DNA of 64,000 nucleotides from Martelella alba (lineage in GTDB: Bacteria > Pseudomonadota > Gammaproteobacteria > Enterobacterales > Enterobacteriaceae). The stretch is taken from NCBI RefSeq assembly GCF_005217455.1, contig NZ_SZPQ01000022.1, positions 1-64,000 of the forward strand, read 5' to 3'. Positions within the stretch are counted from its first letter, which is position 1; each line of letters opens with the position of its first letter. Made by a program: the position numbers and the translations under genes. This document shows positions 33,460-42,713 of the stretch, piece by piece. The notes below the pieces were generated by a model. The model did not search any database and was not told the DNA's origin. It worked only from the letters and a program-made list of their open reading frames with translations.

Positions 33460-33717
33460 ATGAACAAATTCATGCTATCCACCTTCGCCCTCACCCTTTG
33501 TGGTGTTTCCACAAGTAGCCTGGCCGTCGACCAGGTCAATAACGACCCCCTCAATCAGCAACCGGTCGGCGTTGTCAGCGCCACCGCCGGCTCCAACCTT
33601 TCGTCGCTGGAAAACGCCTTGTCGGCCAAAGCCGAGGCTGCCGGCGCCAAATCCTACCGGATTATTTCCACTACCGGACAAAACAAGCTGCACGGTACCG
33701 CCATCATCTACCAGTAA
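33460..33717 (+). CDS. Small secreted DUF1471 (YdgH/BhsA/McbA-type) protein
   Basis: 85 residues from ATG at 33460, which has GGAG just upstream. An earlier in-frame ATG at 33439 lacks a site. A signal peptide (FMLSTFALTLCGVSTSSLA) precedes a short mature domain. Its second half, KAEAAGAKSYRIISTTGQNK ending in a GTAIIYQ-like strand, is the DUF1471 fold of YhcN/BhsA/McbA. Members are periplasmic or outer-membrane associated stress or biofilm proteins. Putative operators lie on both sides. The precise role is unknown. Confidence 0.82.
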   Translation: MNKFMLSTFALTLCGVSTSSLAVDQVNNDPLNQQPVGVVSATAGSNLSSLENALSAKAEAAGAKSYRIISTTGQNKLHGTAIIYQ

Positions 33718-33754
33718 GCGGAACACCGGCTGACGCAAATTGTCATAAATTTAA

Positions 33755-33768
33755 TTAACGATCATTAT
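33755..33768. promoter_or_regulatory. Putative TetR operator, copy 3
   Basis: TTAACGATCATTAT lies between the two small secreted-protein genes. A weaker variant (TTATCGAACGTTAA) is at 33810-33823. The arrangement suggests that the second gene has its own controlled promoter. Confidence 0.45.
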
Positions 33769-33875
33769 TTAAAAACTTGACCCTGCGGTTGCGGCGTACT
33801 AACATTTAATTATCGAACGTTAACAAATATTCGCCCATTGCGAGAAGCATGTTAACAGTGTTAGGAGTTAACATC

Positions 33876-34145
33876 ATGAAAAACCTGAAATTTATCGGTT
33901 TAGCCTTTGCCCTTGGCATGGTGTCGCTGGGCAGCGCCGCCGCCGCGCAGGTGTATCCGCTCACATCGCAGCCGTTGGTGGCGCAGCAAACGCCGGCGGT
34001 CAAGGTTAGCGCCCGCGCCGGCGTGGCCGCGGCAGCGCCTTCGGGCGGTCTTGACGAGAAAATCGGAGAGGCCGGTCGTAACTACCCGACGACGTCGCTA
34101 TCCAGCCCGCGCAATATGCACAGTACCACGGTGGTATACGAATAA
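33876..34145 (+). CDS. Small secreted protein, DUF1471-like
   Basis: 89 residues from ATG at 33876 with AGGAG upstream; the ATG at 33849 has no site. A signal peptide (FIGLAFALGMVSLGSAAAA) is followed by an Ala/Gln-rich stretch and a C-terminal MHSTTVVYE. That end resembles the last strand of DUF1471 proteins (compare KLHGTAIIYQ in the preceding gene), but the core is divergent. Probably a relative of the upstream gene. Followed by a strong terminator. Confidence 0.65.
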   Translation: MKNLKFIGLAFALGMVSLGSAAAAQVYPLTSQPLVAQQTPAVKVSARAGVAAAAPSGGLDEKIGEAGRNYPTTSLSSPRNMHSTTVVYE

Positions 34146-34166
34146 ACCTCGTTGGTTAAGAAGCGC

Positions 34167-34202
34167 AAAACGGTTATCGGCCCCTCCGATAACCGTTTTT
34201 TT
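34167..34202 (+). terminator. Rho-independent terminator
   Basis: AAAACGGTTATCGG and CCGATAACCGTTTT form a 14-bp stem around CCCCT, running into a T-tract. It lies 22 bp after the second small secreted-protein gene. Confidence 0.92.
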
Positions 34203-34467
34203 ATGCCGGTAAGATGTAGTCAATGTGTTGTGTACAAAGGGTGAAACCGGTGCGGGATGCGTTAAAAAGAAAATTCTTAAAAAAATACGACCGATGCAAA
34301 TTAATCCTTTTCTTATTTCATAAATAAAGGTATTAATAATGTTGTAGTCAATAATTATCCACAAGATGAATTATCGTCCAATAATTGCAAATGGACACAT
34401 CTCTTCTGTTTGTTTTTACATTCCCGCTTATTGCATTGAATGCGCATCGGGTAAATTATTTGCTTGT

Positions 34468-34555
34468 ACTCAGCATACTCCGGGTTGCCTCTTTGTTGGC
34501 GACATGGCCTCGTCGCCGCCAACAAAAAGGCGGCGTGAAGTGTGACAAGTATATT
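34468..34555. repeat. Dispersed palindromic repeat, copy 5
   Basis: TACTCAGCATACTCCGGGTT, then GCCTCTTTGTTGGCG, with CGCCGCCAACAA forming an internal stem, ending GACAAGTATA. A short frame through it (34385-34570) has no protein character. Confidence 0.6.
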
Positions 34556-34583
34556 CAGAATCAGGATTAGCAGGAGTTGAGCA

Positions 34584-34718
34584 ATGCGCCATATTTTGAG
34601 TTTTCTGGGAATTATTTTTCTGAGCGCCGTATTAAGCGGCTGCTTCTGGCCGCCGCCCTGGCATGATCATGGCGGTTATCATCATGGCGGAGGCGGCCCA
34701 GGTTATCATTATCACTAA
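34584..34718 (+). CDS. Tiny His/Gly-rich lipoprotein
   Basis: 44 codons from ATG to TAA with CAGGAG 8 nt upstream. Residues 1-20 form a lipoprotein signal: MRHILSFLGIIFLSAVLSGC, with LSGC as lipobox. The mature part is only 24 residues and is made of Trp/Pro (CFWPPPW) and then His, Gly and Tyr. There are 8 His in the mature part. A metal-binding surface peptide is conceivable but not shown. It stands alone between two repeat copies. I do not recognise a named family. Confidence 0.7.
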   Translation: MRHILSFLGIIFLSAVLSGCFWPPPWHDHGGYHHGGGGPGYHYH

Positions 34719-34730
34719 TTGCGACATGAT

Positions 34731-34822
34731 ATTAACCTCGTCTTACTTCACGCTGCCTCTTTGTTGGCGGCGGGCGCGGGTCGCCAACAAAGGGGTGACG
34801 TCAGGTACGACGAGTTAAGTTA
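34731..34822. repeat. Dispersed palindromic repeat, copy 6
   Basis: Nested inverted repeats: CTTTGTTGGCG (34759-34769) pairs with CGCCAACAAAG (34782-34792). Outer arms TTAACCTCGT and ACGAGTTAA also pair. It could act as a bidirectional terminator for the lipoprotein gene. Confidence 0.65.
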
Positions 34823-34897
34823 ACCCCATTTGAGAGCTGTCCCCCAACTGTGAGTATTCCAGGCTGACATTTGGCGGGATAGTTTTCCCCCCCGTCT

Positions 34898-34970
34898 GTA
34901 TATACTTTACTTACTTCAAGTTACATCGCGAGAGACTTCACATACTCCAAGTTGCATCGCGGCGGCACGA
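34898..34970. repeat. Dispersed palindromic repeat, copy 7 (tandem ends)
   Basis: Two successive repeat ends: TTACTTCAAGTTACATCGCG, then ACATACTCCAAGTTGCATCG. It lies just after the end of ybhN. Confidence 0.6.
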
Positions 34971-34995
34971 TAAAATGGAAGGCGCCATTACGTTT

Positions 34996-36006
34996 TCACT
35001 CGGCGCTATCGGCGCCGCTCCTGGCGGCATCTTCTTCGCGCAGTGCATGGGCGCGGCTTTCCAACCCGAGATAAAGCACGATGGCCAGCAGCAGCGGCGC
35101 AATGAAATAGACGGCGCGATAAGCCAATAGCGCGGCGATAATCGCGCCGTGCGAGAGATGCTCGCCTCCCAGCATGGTGACGAATACCGCCTCCAGCACA
35201 CCGATGCCCGCCGGAATATGGATAATCACTCCAGCGATGCTGCTAACCAGCAAGACCCCCAGCACCGCCGGGAAATCGGCCTTGTCGTTCAGCAAAATAA
35301 AAATGATCCCGGCCATGGTCATCCAGTTGACACTGGAGGAGGCCAATTGAGCGCCGGCCATACGCAGCGACGGCAATACCAGCCGCCGCCCTCTGAGGGT
35401 CCAGCGCCGCCGCCGGGAAAATGCGCAATAACCCAGATAAACAATAATAAACGCCAGTAGGACGCCGCCCGACAACCGCAGGGCCAGGGCGCCGATATGC
35501 CAGGATGGCGGCAATTTTATCTCGCCGGTCACGCACACTACGCCGGCCAGCAGAATATACCCCAGCCAATTGGTGGCGAGGCTCAGGCTGAAAATTTGGG
35601 TGATGGCGCCCTTTGACAGCCCGAGCCGGGAATACAGCCGGTAGCGCATGCCGATGCCGCCGATCCAGGTGCTTAACGTCAGCGTAAAGGCATAGCAAAT
35701 AAACGATACCAGCATCACCTTGGATGCCGCCAGCTTATGCCCGCAATAGGCCCGGCCGATCAGATCATATACGCCATAAATAAGATAACTTACCGCCGCC
35801 AGTCCGATCACCGCCATGACCGTGCCGGGACGATAGTGGCGGATGGCCTGGACCACATCGCTCCAGTTCACTTTGCGCGCATAAACCACCAATAACACGA
35901 CGATGATGATAAAAAACGCCACGGTCAGAATGGCCTTCGCCAGCGGCCAGAGACGGCGCGTTTTGGCCGGTTTGCGACGCGGCGCGCCGGGAGAGGGGAA
36001 CGTCAT
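34996..36006 (-). CDS. ybhN: YbhN-family membrane protein
   Basis: 336 residues with about eight hydrophobic segments and the lysylphosphatidylglycerol-synthase-TM/UPF0104 pattern: FTLTLSTWIGGIGMRYRLYS, NWLGYILLAGVVCVTGEI, and a tail including IHIPAGIGVLEAVFVTMLGG. It is the third gene after ybhP and clsB with an ATGA overlap, the same order as in E. coli. Its biochemical role is unproven; the context suggests phospholipid transport or metabolism (inference). Confidence 0.93.
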   Translation of the reverse strand: MTFPSPGAPRRKPAKTRRLWPLAKAILTVAFFIIIVVLLVVYARKVNWSDVVQAIRHYRPGTVMAVIGLAAVSYLIYGVYDLIGRAYCGHKLAASKVMLVSFICYAFTLTLSTWIGGIGMRYRLYSRLGLSKGAITQIFSLSLATNWLGYILLAGVVCVTGEIKLPPSWHIGALALRLSGGVLLAFIIVYLGYCAFSRRRRWTLRGRRLVLPSLRMAGAQLASSSVNWMTMAGIIFILLNDKADFPAVLGVLLVSSIAGVIIHIPAGIGVLEAVFVTMLGGEHLSHGAIIAALLAYRAVYFIAPLLLAIVLYLGLESRAHALREEDAARSGADSAE

Positions 36007-37247
36007 GGTTTAGCGCCCTGGTTTTCCGGTTCACCGCGATCCTGGGTTTCGATTTCCGGCTGCATCGGCGGCTCAATTAAGGCCAATTTCGGCGTATGGG
36101 CCGGCAACCATCCCACCCAGGCCGGGAAATGGCGCAGGAAATGGAATACCAGAACGCTTTTGACCAAATGCCAATATGTCTGCTTCGGGACCTGGCTTTC
36201 ATCGATCAGTTGGCAATCCTGGGCAATCAGCTTGTCCAATTTATCGCGCAGCAAGCGGGTAAATGCGCTGTCGTGAATCACCACATTGGCCTCGAGATTC
36301 AGCGCCAAACTCAGCGGGTCAAGATTGCTGGACCCCACTGTCGCCCAGTAGCCATCCTTGACGGCGACTTTGCCATGCAGCGGACGGCGGCGATATTCAT
36401 AGATCATGACACCCGCCGGCACCAGATAATGATACAGCATCCGGGCGCCCACTTTGACGATGGGCATGTCCGGCTCGCCCTGCACGATAAGCTTAACCCT
36501 TACGCCACGGCGGGCCGCGTCACGCATCTCTTTGAGCAAACGGTAACCGGGGAAAAAATAGGCATTGGCGATAATCACCTCCTGCCTGGCGGTGCGCAGC
36601 ATCTCCAGGTAGTGGCGTTCAATATCAGTAGCGTGTTCATCGTTATCGCGATAAACGAACAGGGCCTGGGCTTCCCCCGGATGGCGGTTGGCCGCGGGAA
36701 CGCCCGAACGCCGTCCCCACCAGTTACGCTGATGCGCCTCGCTGGCCATGGCCCGTAAGGTGTAGCCATGGATATCCGCCACGACAGGCCCCCGCAGTTC
36801 CACCGCGTAGTCGTGTTTGGCTTCCGGCCCGAAGTCCGTCATATGTTCGGCGGAATAATTGATGCCGCCGATAAAGGCGACGCGCCCATCCACCACCACG
36901 GTCTTACGGTGCAAGCGCCGAAACACATTGGTACGCATGCCCAGGAATGCCGGCCGGGGATCGAAGAAACGAAACCTGACGCCGGCCGCCGTCAGGGCGC
37001 CAATGAACACATCGGACAGGTTGGCCGACCCATAACCGTCGACCATGACCTCCACCCGCACGCCGCGCCGCGCCGCCGCGATCAGATGCCGTTGCAGCGC
37101 CAGCCCAATCTCGTCTTCGAACAAAATAAAGGTTTCCAGTAGCACTTCCTGTAAAGCGTGCTCAATGCGCTCGAATAATCGCGGAAAAAATTCCTCGCCG
37201 TTTTCCAGTAGCGTAATCACGTTGCCGTCGCGCCATTCCATGTTCAT
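36003..37247 (-). CDS. clsB: Cardiolipin synthase B
   Basis: 414 residues (E. coli ClsB 413). A phospholipase-D superfamily enzyme making cardiolipin from phosphatidylglycerol. Two HKD motifs are complete: H113-x-K115-x4-D120 ([18 protein letters not shown]) and H291-x-K293-x4-D298 ([20 protein letters not shown]). Overlaps ybhP and ybhN by ATGA junctions, so the three genes are one unit. Confidence 0.96.
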   Translation of the reverse strand: MNMEWRDGNVITLLENGEEFFPRLFERIEHALQEVLLETFILFEDEIGLALQRHLIAAARRGVRVEVMVDGYGSANLSDVFIGALTAAGVRFRFFDPRPAFLGMRTNVFRRLHRKTVVVDGRVAFIGGINYSAEHMTDFGPEAKHDYAVELRGPVVADIHGYTLRAMASEAHQRNWWGRRSGVPAANRHPGEAQALFVYRDNDEHATDIERHYLEMLRTARQEVIIANAYFFPGYRLLKEMRDAARRGVRVKLIVQGEPDMPIVKVGARMLYHYLVPAGVMIYEYRRRPLHGKVAVKDGYWATVGSSNLDPLSLALNLEANVVIHDSAFTRLLRDKLDKLIAQDCQLIDESQVPKQTYWHLVKSVLVFHFLRHFPAWVGWLPAHTPKLALIEPPMQPEIETQDRGEPENQGAKP

Positions 37248-38047
37248 AGGTGAATCTCCACCGCCAAAGGCGCATGATCGGACAGGCGCGACCAGGGTTG
37301 GTTGGCAAGGGATGCGGGCCTGCTTATCCGGGCATTGCGGACATAAATTCTGTCCAGGCGCAACAAGGGAAACCGAGCGGGAAAGGTTCTGGCCGGCCGG
37401 CCGTAGGCTTTGGTAAACACCTCCTCCAAGCCTGTTTCATGACCGAGCAACCGGTTGGCCTGCTGCCGCCAGTCATTGAAATCCCCAGCCACCACCAGCG
37501 GTTCGTGCCGGGGCAACGTGGCGATATACCGGCTTATACGTGACAGTTGTTCCCGTCGATGCCGTTCTTTCAATCCCAGATGCACGCAAATCAGGTGCAA
37601 TGGCGCGCGCCGCCCCGGCACATGTACGATGCAGTGCAGCATGCCGCGCTTCTCCGTGCCCGCCACCGAGACATCCAGATTTTGGTAGCTGGCGATGGGG
37701 AAGCGGGACAGCAACGCATTGCCGTGATCGCCGTCGGGATAGACGGCGTTACGGCCATAAGCGAAGTCCTTCCACAAGGTATCGGCCAGGAATTCGTATT
37801 GCGGCACGATCGGCCAGTTATGGAAACGGCGCGAGTGTTTTTCATGGGCGCCGAGCACTTCTTGCAGGAAAACGATATCCGGCCCAACGGTACGTACCGC
37901 TTCGCGCAACTCCGGCAGGATGAAACGACGGTTAAACGCGGCGAATCCCTTGTGGGCGTTGAGGGTCAAGACCTTGAAGGTAAATCCCGGTTCTGTCGAT
38001 AGCGGGTCCGTTTCATCCCTGTCTGACTGATTTTGGGTGCGCAGCAT
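37244..38047 (-). CDS. ybhP: YbhP, endonuclease/exonuclease/phosphatase-family protein
   Basis: 267 residues. The metal-dependent EEP fold is shown by TLNAHKGF near the N-terminus, [14 protein letters not shown] (catalytic Glu), [16 protein letters not shown] and [11 protein letters not shown] at the end. First gene of ybhP-clsB-ybhN. The substrate is unknown; phosphodiesters of lipids or nucleic acids are both possible for the fold. Confidence 0.93.
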   Translation of the reverse strand: MLRTQNQSDRDETDPLSTEPGFTFKVLTLNAHKGFAAFNRRFILPELREAVRTVGPDIVFLQEVLGAHEKHSRRFHNWPIVPQYEFLADTLWKDFAYGRNAVYPDGDHGNALLSRFPIASYQNLDVSVAGTEKRGMLHCIVHVPGRRAPLHLICVHLGLKERHRREQLSRISRYIATLPRHEPLVVAGDFNDWRQQANRLLGHETGLEEVFTKAYGRPARTFPARFPLLRLDRIYVRNARISRPASLANQPWSRLSDHAPLAVEIHL

Positions 38048-38671
38048 ACGTCAAACTCCCGTGGTGTCCTTCAGCAAAACCCGCCGCTGGGTATGGACTG
38101 CGCCATGGTGAGGCAGCCAAAGTGCTTAATGTTAAAATTATGAGCATATTATAATCGTAGCCAGCCAATCCCGACTTTGCCACTGTGTCACGACGCGGCA
38201 GGTTACCAGAGAATCGTGCCGCGCTCGGCGAATACCGACCGGGGCGCCGTTATTCAGCGACAAACGCACCTGGGATAAATTGTTTTGTATGGGACAGCGG
38301 ATCAGGAAACCACCCCGTTATATAAATAATTACCTAGCGGATCATATTTTTTCTTTTTTAAAAATTCCTCTTGTTATTACAAAATTGTCCGAGAGCAATA
38401 TTCTTTGTTTAATTTTCATTCATCATATCTCCATTAGTTCAGATTGAAACAATTAACACTCTAACAGAGCAAAAGCCTATTTCATCAGGCGTTATTGGCA
38501 CAGCCAGTTTGGACACGGACAGCGCGCGGCAACCGGCGCCTAAACGGATGACGTGGGGATGTCGGGCGCTGCCAAGGCCAAAATGACAAGAAAATTGCCC
38601 TGATGGGAAAGGCTTCAAATCGATAACAGTGGCAAGCGTAGGCCCAAGCCCCTGAACGGAAGGAAAGATAG
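38048..38671. other. Divergent intergenic region ybhP / dmsA-like
   Basis: 624 bp. Towards ybhP a minus-strand TATAAT-like box lies around 38147-38156. A stretch at 38160-38330 keeps an open minus-strand frame (RCPIQNNLSQVRLSLNNGAP and beyond) without start or family match and may be gene debris. 38340-38440 is AT-rich. 38545-38668 shares blocks with the region upstream of the efflux operon. Confidence 0.5.
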
Positions 38672-41125
38672 ATGAAAGAAAAAACCCTCTTAACCGCTGT
38701 TGGCGAAACCGGCATCAGCCGGCGCAGTCTGGTCAAGGGCGGGATGGCCGCCGGCGGACTGATGCTGGCCGGCAGCGCGCTGGAATTACCGTTCGGCCTG
38801 GCCGATGCGGCCACCCCGCCGCAAGCCGGCGCCCCCCGAGACGATAAACTGGTCTGGAGCATGTGCTCGGTCAACTGCGGCAGCCGCTGCGCGCTGCGCC
38901 TGCATGTCCGCGATGAGGAAGTCTACTGGGTGGAAACCGACAACACCGGACATGACGTCTATGGCGACCACCAGGTGCGCGCCTGTCTACGCGGGCGTTC
39001 GATACGCCGCCGCATGAATCACCCGGATCGGTTGAAATACCCGATGAAACGCGTGGGCGCCCGCGGCGAAGGCAAATTCGAACGTATCAGTTGGGACGAA
39101 GCGCTGGATACCATCACGAACAATCTCAAGCGCATTGTCAAAGATTACGGTAACAAAGCGGTCTATATACATTATTCTTCCGGCATCACCGGCGGTAACT
39201 TTACCCGGTCCTCCCCTTCGGCGTCGCTGGTGACCCGATTGATGAATTGCTACGGCGGTTCGCTGCAACAGTACGGCACCTACAGCACGTCGGAAATCGC
39301 CGCCGCCATGCCGTTCACTTACGGCAGCAACCTCGGCAACAGTACCTCGGATATCATCAATACCAAATTGGTCGTGATGTTCGGTAATAATCCGGCGGAA
39401 ACCCGTATGAGCGGCGCCGGTATTACTTATCATCTGGAACAAGCAAGGCTGCGTTCCAACGCCCGGATGATTGTTATCGACCCGCGCTACACCGACACCG
39501 CGGCCGGACGGGAAGATCAATGGATCCCTATTCGTCCCGGCACCGACGCGGCGCTGGTATCGGCCATCGCCTGGGTGCTTATTACCGAGAATCTGGTCGA
39601 TCAGCCGTTCCTGGACACCTATTGCATCGGCTACGATGAAAAAACCCTGCCCGCCGACGCGCCGGCCAATGGCCATTACAAGGCGTATATATTGGGCCAG
39701 GGCGACGACCATACCGCCAAAACGCCTTTCTGGGCGGAAAAAATCACCGGCATTCCCCGCGATACCATTATCAAACTGGCCCGCGAGATAGGCGGCACCA
39801 AACCGGCCTATATCTGCCAAGGCTGGGGGCCGCAGCGCCAGGCCAACGGCGAACAAACGGCGCGCGCCATCGCGATGCTGCCGATCCTCACCGGCAATGT
39901 GGGGATCAACGGCGGCAATAGCGGCTGCCGTGAATCGACCTATACCATTACCATTGAGCGCCTGCCGGTACTGGAAAATCCGGTAAAAACCAAGATACCG
40001 GTCTTCCTGTGGACCGACGCCATTTATCGCGGCCGGGAAATGACGGCGCTGAAAGACGGCATAAAAGGTAAAGATAAGCTGGACGTCCCCATCAAGTTTA
40101 TCTGGAACTACGCCGGCAACACCCTGATCAATCAGCACTCGGACATCAATCGAACCCACAAGATTCTCCGCAACGAGAAAGATTGCGAGATGATTGTGGT
40201 TATCGAGAACTTTATGACGTCTTCGGCAAAATACGCCGATATCCTTTTGCCCGACCTGATGACGACCGAACAGGAAGATATCGTCCCTAATGATTATGCC
40301 GCCAATATGGGATATCTGATTTTCGGCCAGCCGTCCACCAAGGCCAAATTCGAACGTCGATCCATTTATGAAATCACCAGCGCCATCGCCAGGCGTCTGG
40401 GACCGGACGTGGAACAGAAATTCACCGAAGGCCGTACCCAGTCGCAATGGCTGCATTATCTCTATGCCAAAATGCTGGACAAAGACCCGGCATTGCCGAC
40501 CTACGACCAATTAAAACAGCAGGGTATCTACAAACGCCGCGATCCCGCCGGGCACTTCGTCGCCTATAAAGACTTTCGCAACGATCCCCAGGCGCATCCG
40601 TTGAAGACACCGTCGGGCAAGATTGAAATTTATTCCTCGGCCCTGGCGAAAATCGCCGCCACCTGGGAATTAAAACCGGACGAGAAAATCACCCCCCTGC
40701 CTATCTACACATCCACGTTTGAAGGTTGGGACAGCCCGTTGCGTTCACGCTTTCCGCTGCAATTGCACGGTTTTCATTACAAGGCCCGGACGCACTCCAC
40801 CTACGGCAATGTGGATGTTTTGCAAGCGGCCTGTCCGCAGGAAGTCTGGATCAACCCGCTGGACGCCGAAGCGCGCCAGATCCGCGACGGCGATACCGTC
40901 CGGGTATTTAACGATCGGGGCGAGCTCCGCATTAAAGCCAAAGTGACGCCGCGCATCATCCCCGGCGTCACCGCCATTGGCCAAGGCGCCTGGCATCAGG
41001 CGGATATGGCCGGCGACAAGGTCGATCACGGCGGCTGTATCAATACGTTGACCACGCAACGGCCTTCGCCATTGGCTAAAGGCAATCCACAGCATACCAA
41101 CCTGATCCAGATCGAAAAGGTTTAG
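38672..41125 (+). CDS. Tat-exported molybdopterin oxidoreductase, DmsA/YnfE-like
   Basis: 817 residues. A twin-arginine signal (SRRSLVKGGMAAGGLMLAGS) near residue 17 implies folded export. MCSVNCGSRCALR with a later RACLRG supplies the Cys set for an N-terminal 4Fe-4S cluster. Molybdopterin-binding regions follow (SSGITGGNFTRSSPSASLVT; VMFGNNPAETRMSGAG; LPILTGNVGINGGNSGCRES) and the C-terminal dinucleotide-binding domain (GVTAIGQGAWHQADMAG). It should be the catalytic subunit of an anaerobic terminal reductase of the DMSO-reductase type, working with the next two genes. The exact substrate cannot be read from sequence. GGAAGGAAAG precedes the ATG. Confidence 0.93.
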   Translation: MKEKTLLTAVGETGISRRSLVKGGMAAGGLMLAGSALELPFGLADAATPPQAGAPRDDKLVWSMCSVNCGSRCALRLHVRDEEVYWVETDNTGHDVYGDHQVRACLRGRSIRRRMNHPDRLKYPMKRVGARGEGKFERISWDEALDTITNNLKRIVKDYGNKAVYIHYSSGITGGNFTRSSPSASLVTRLMNCYGGSLQQYGTYSTSEIAAAMPFTYGSNLGNSTSDIINTKLVVMFGNNPAETRMSGAGITYHLEQARLRSNARMIVIDPRYTDTAAGREDQWIPIRPGTDAALVSAIAWVLITENLVDQPFLDTYCIGYDEKTLPADAPANGHYKAYILGQGDDHTAKTPFWAEKITGIPRDTIIKLAREIGGTKPAYICQGWGPQRQANGEQTARAIAMLPILTGNVGINGGNSGCRESTYTITIERLPVLENPVKTKIPVFLWTDAIYRGREMTALKDGIKGKDKLDVPIKFIWNYAGNTLINQHSDINRTHKILRNEKDCEMIVVIENFMTSSAKYADILLPDLMTTEQEDIVPNDYAANMGYLIFGQPSTKAKFERRSIYEITSAIARRLGPDVEQKFTEGRTQSQWLHYLYAKMLDKDPALPTYDQLKQQGIYKRRDPAGHFVAYKDFRNDPQAHPLKTPSGKIEIYSSALAKIAATWELKPDEKITPLPIYTSTFEGWDSPLRSRFPLQLHGFHYKARTHSTYGNVDVLQAACPQEVWINPLDAEARQIRDGDTVRVFNDRGELRIKAKVTPRIIPGVTAIGQGAWHQADMAGDKVDHGGCINTLTTQRPSPLAKGNPQHTNLIQIEKV

Positions 41126-41135
41126 GGAGTAGCCA

Positions 41136-41753
41136 ATGAGTACGCAATACGGTTTTTATATCGACTCCAGCCGGTGTACCGGCTGTAAAACTTGCGAGCT
41201 GGCTTGCAAGGATTACAAAAATTTGGGGCCTGACGTCAGTTTTCGCCGGATCTATGAATATGCCGGCGGCAGTTGGCAGCAGGACGGTTATGGTTTCCAT
41301 CAAGATGTCTTCGCCTATTATTTGTCCATATCCTGCAACCATTGCGAGGATCCCGCCTGTACCAAGGTCTGCCCCAGCGGAGCGATGCACAAAGGGGAAG
41401 ATGGCTTCGTGGTCGTTGATGAGGATGTCTGCATCGGGTGCCGTTACTGCCATATGGCCTGCCCTTACGGCGCGCCGCAATACAATGCCGAAAAAGGCCA
41501 TATGACCAAATGCGATGGTTGCCATGAACGCGTCGCGGTGGGTCAGAAACCCATCTGTGTGGAATCCTGCCCTCTGCGGGCGCTGGATTTGGCGCCCATC
41601 GCCGAACTTCGCGAAAAATACGGCGATTTGGCCGCCGTGGCGCCGTTGCCCGATCCGATGTTCACACAGCCCAACCTGGTGATTAAACCCAATGCCAAAA
41701 GCCGGCCCCTCGGGGATACCACCGGTTATCTGGCCAATCCTCTGGAGGTGTAA
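41136..41753 (+). CDS. Four-cluster ferredoxin subunit, DmsB-like
   Basis: 205 residues (DmsB 205). Four Cys groups bind four 4Fe-4S clusters: CTGCKTCELACKD, CNHCEDPACTKVCPSGAM, CIGCRYCHMACPYGAP and CDGCHERVAVGQKPICVESC. Transfers electrons from the membrane anchor to the molybdenum subunit. 10 bp after the catalytic gene. Confidence 0.96.
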   Translation: MSTQYGFYIDSSRCTGCKTCELACKDYKNLGPDVSFRRIYEYAGGSWQQDGYGFHQDVFAYYLSISCNHCEDPACTKVCPSGAMHKGEDGFVVVDEDVCIGCRYCHMACPYGAPQYNAEKGHMTKCDGCHERVAVGQKPICVESCPLRALDLAPIAELREKYGDLAAVAPLPDPMFTQPNLVIKPNAKSRPLGDTTGYLANPLEV

Positions 41754-41754
41754 A

Positions 41755-42615
41755 ATGGGTAACGGATGGTCGGAATGGCCGCTGATGTTGTTTACCGTGG
41801 TTAGCCAGTGCGTCATCGGTGCCTATTTGGTGACCGCCGCGGTACTGCTGTTCGGGCGTCTGGCGGCGGATACCGCCCGCCGGCTGAACCTGGCGATGTT
41901 TTTCCTTTGGCTATTGATGGGGCTGGGCTTTATCGCTTCCATGATGCATCTTGGGTCGCCGTTGCGCGCCATGAACGCGCTCAATCGACTGGGTCATTCG
42001 GCGCTAAGCAATGAAATAGCCAGCGGTTCGCTGTTTTTCGCGCTGGGCGGCCTGTATTGGCTGGTGGCGGCGCTTAAACGGATGCCGCCGGCGCTGGATA
42101 AGATCTGGCTGGCGGCGACGGCCGTCGCCGGGTTGGTGTTCCTGTACGCAATGGGCCAGGTCTATATGATCGATACGGTGCCGACGTGGTATACGGTGTT
42201 CACCCCGTTGGGCTTTGCGCTGACCATGTTTATCGGCGGTCCGCTGCTTGGGGCGTTGCTGCTGCAAATGGCGGGCATCCGCGGCGATCGCTGGCGTTAC
42301 TTGCCGTGGGTGAGCGTGGTGGCGGTGCTGGTCAGCATCACCGCCGTCGCCATGCAATCCGCCGATCTGGCGTCCATCAACAGTTCCGTGCAACGGGCCG
42401 CCGCCCTGATACCGGATTACAATCTGCTGATGGCCGGCCGGGTGTTTTTGCTCTTGCTCGGCCTGGCTTGCTGGCTGTTGCCCGTGATTCGCGGCAAGAA
42501 CCCGCCGGTACCCAGCCTGGCCCTGGGCATGTTGCTGGTACTGGGCGGCGAGCTTATCGGCCGAGCGGTCTTCTACGGTCTGCATATGACCGCGGGAATG
42601 GCTATCGCCAGTTAG
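41755..42615 (+). CDS. Membrane anchor / quinol oxidase subunit, DmsC-like
   Basis: 286 residues from ATG at 41755, which has GGAGG upstream; an ATG at 41692 inside dmsB is rejected. About eight hydrophobic segments, starting MGNGWSEWPLMLFTVVSQCV. The DmsC pattern is seen in FLWLLMGLGFIASMMHLGSP. It anchors the complex and oxidises menaquinol. No maturation chaperone (DmsD type) is present nearby. Confidence 0.93.
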   Translation: MGNGWSEWPLMLFTVVSQCVIGAYLVTAAVLLFGRLAADTARRLNLAMFFLWLLMGLGFIASMMHLGSPLRAMNALNRLGHSALSNEIASGSLFFALGGLYWLVAALKRMPPALDKIWLAATAVAGLVFLYAMGQVYMIDTVPTWYTVFTPLGFALTMFIGGPLLGALLLQMAGIRGDRWRYLPWVSVVAVLVSITAVAMQSADLASINSSVQRAAALIPDYNLLMAGRVFLLLLGLACWLLPVIRGKNPPVPSLALGMLLVLGGELIGRAVFYGLHMTAGMAIAS

Positions 42616-42713
42616 GCACAGGGACAACGATGTGGCCTGAGCGGGGAAAGCCGGTAAAGCGGCGGCCGGGGATTCAACGAGGGTATGGGGCCGTTCCCGA
42701 GCGAAGCGGCGTT

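Noticed and set aside
34385-34570. 61-residue frame before the tiny lipoprotein
   Set aside because: Most of it is a repeat copy.
38987-40510. 507-residue open frame antisense to the dmsA-like gene
   Set aside because: A shadow caused by GC-rich codon usage; no domain, while the sense frame has a Tat signal, Fe-S cysteines and molybdopterin motifs throughout.
42004-42627. Long minus-strand frame under the dmsC-like gene
   Set aside because: His/Gln/Arg-rich composition typical of antisense frames; the sense gene is a clear membrane protein.
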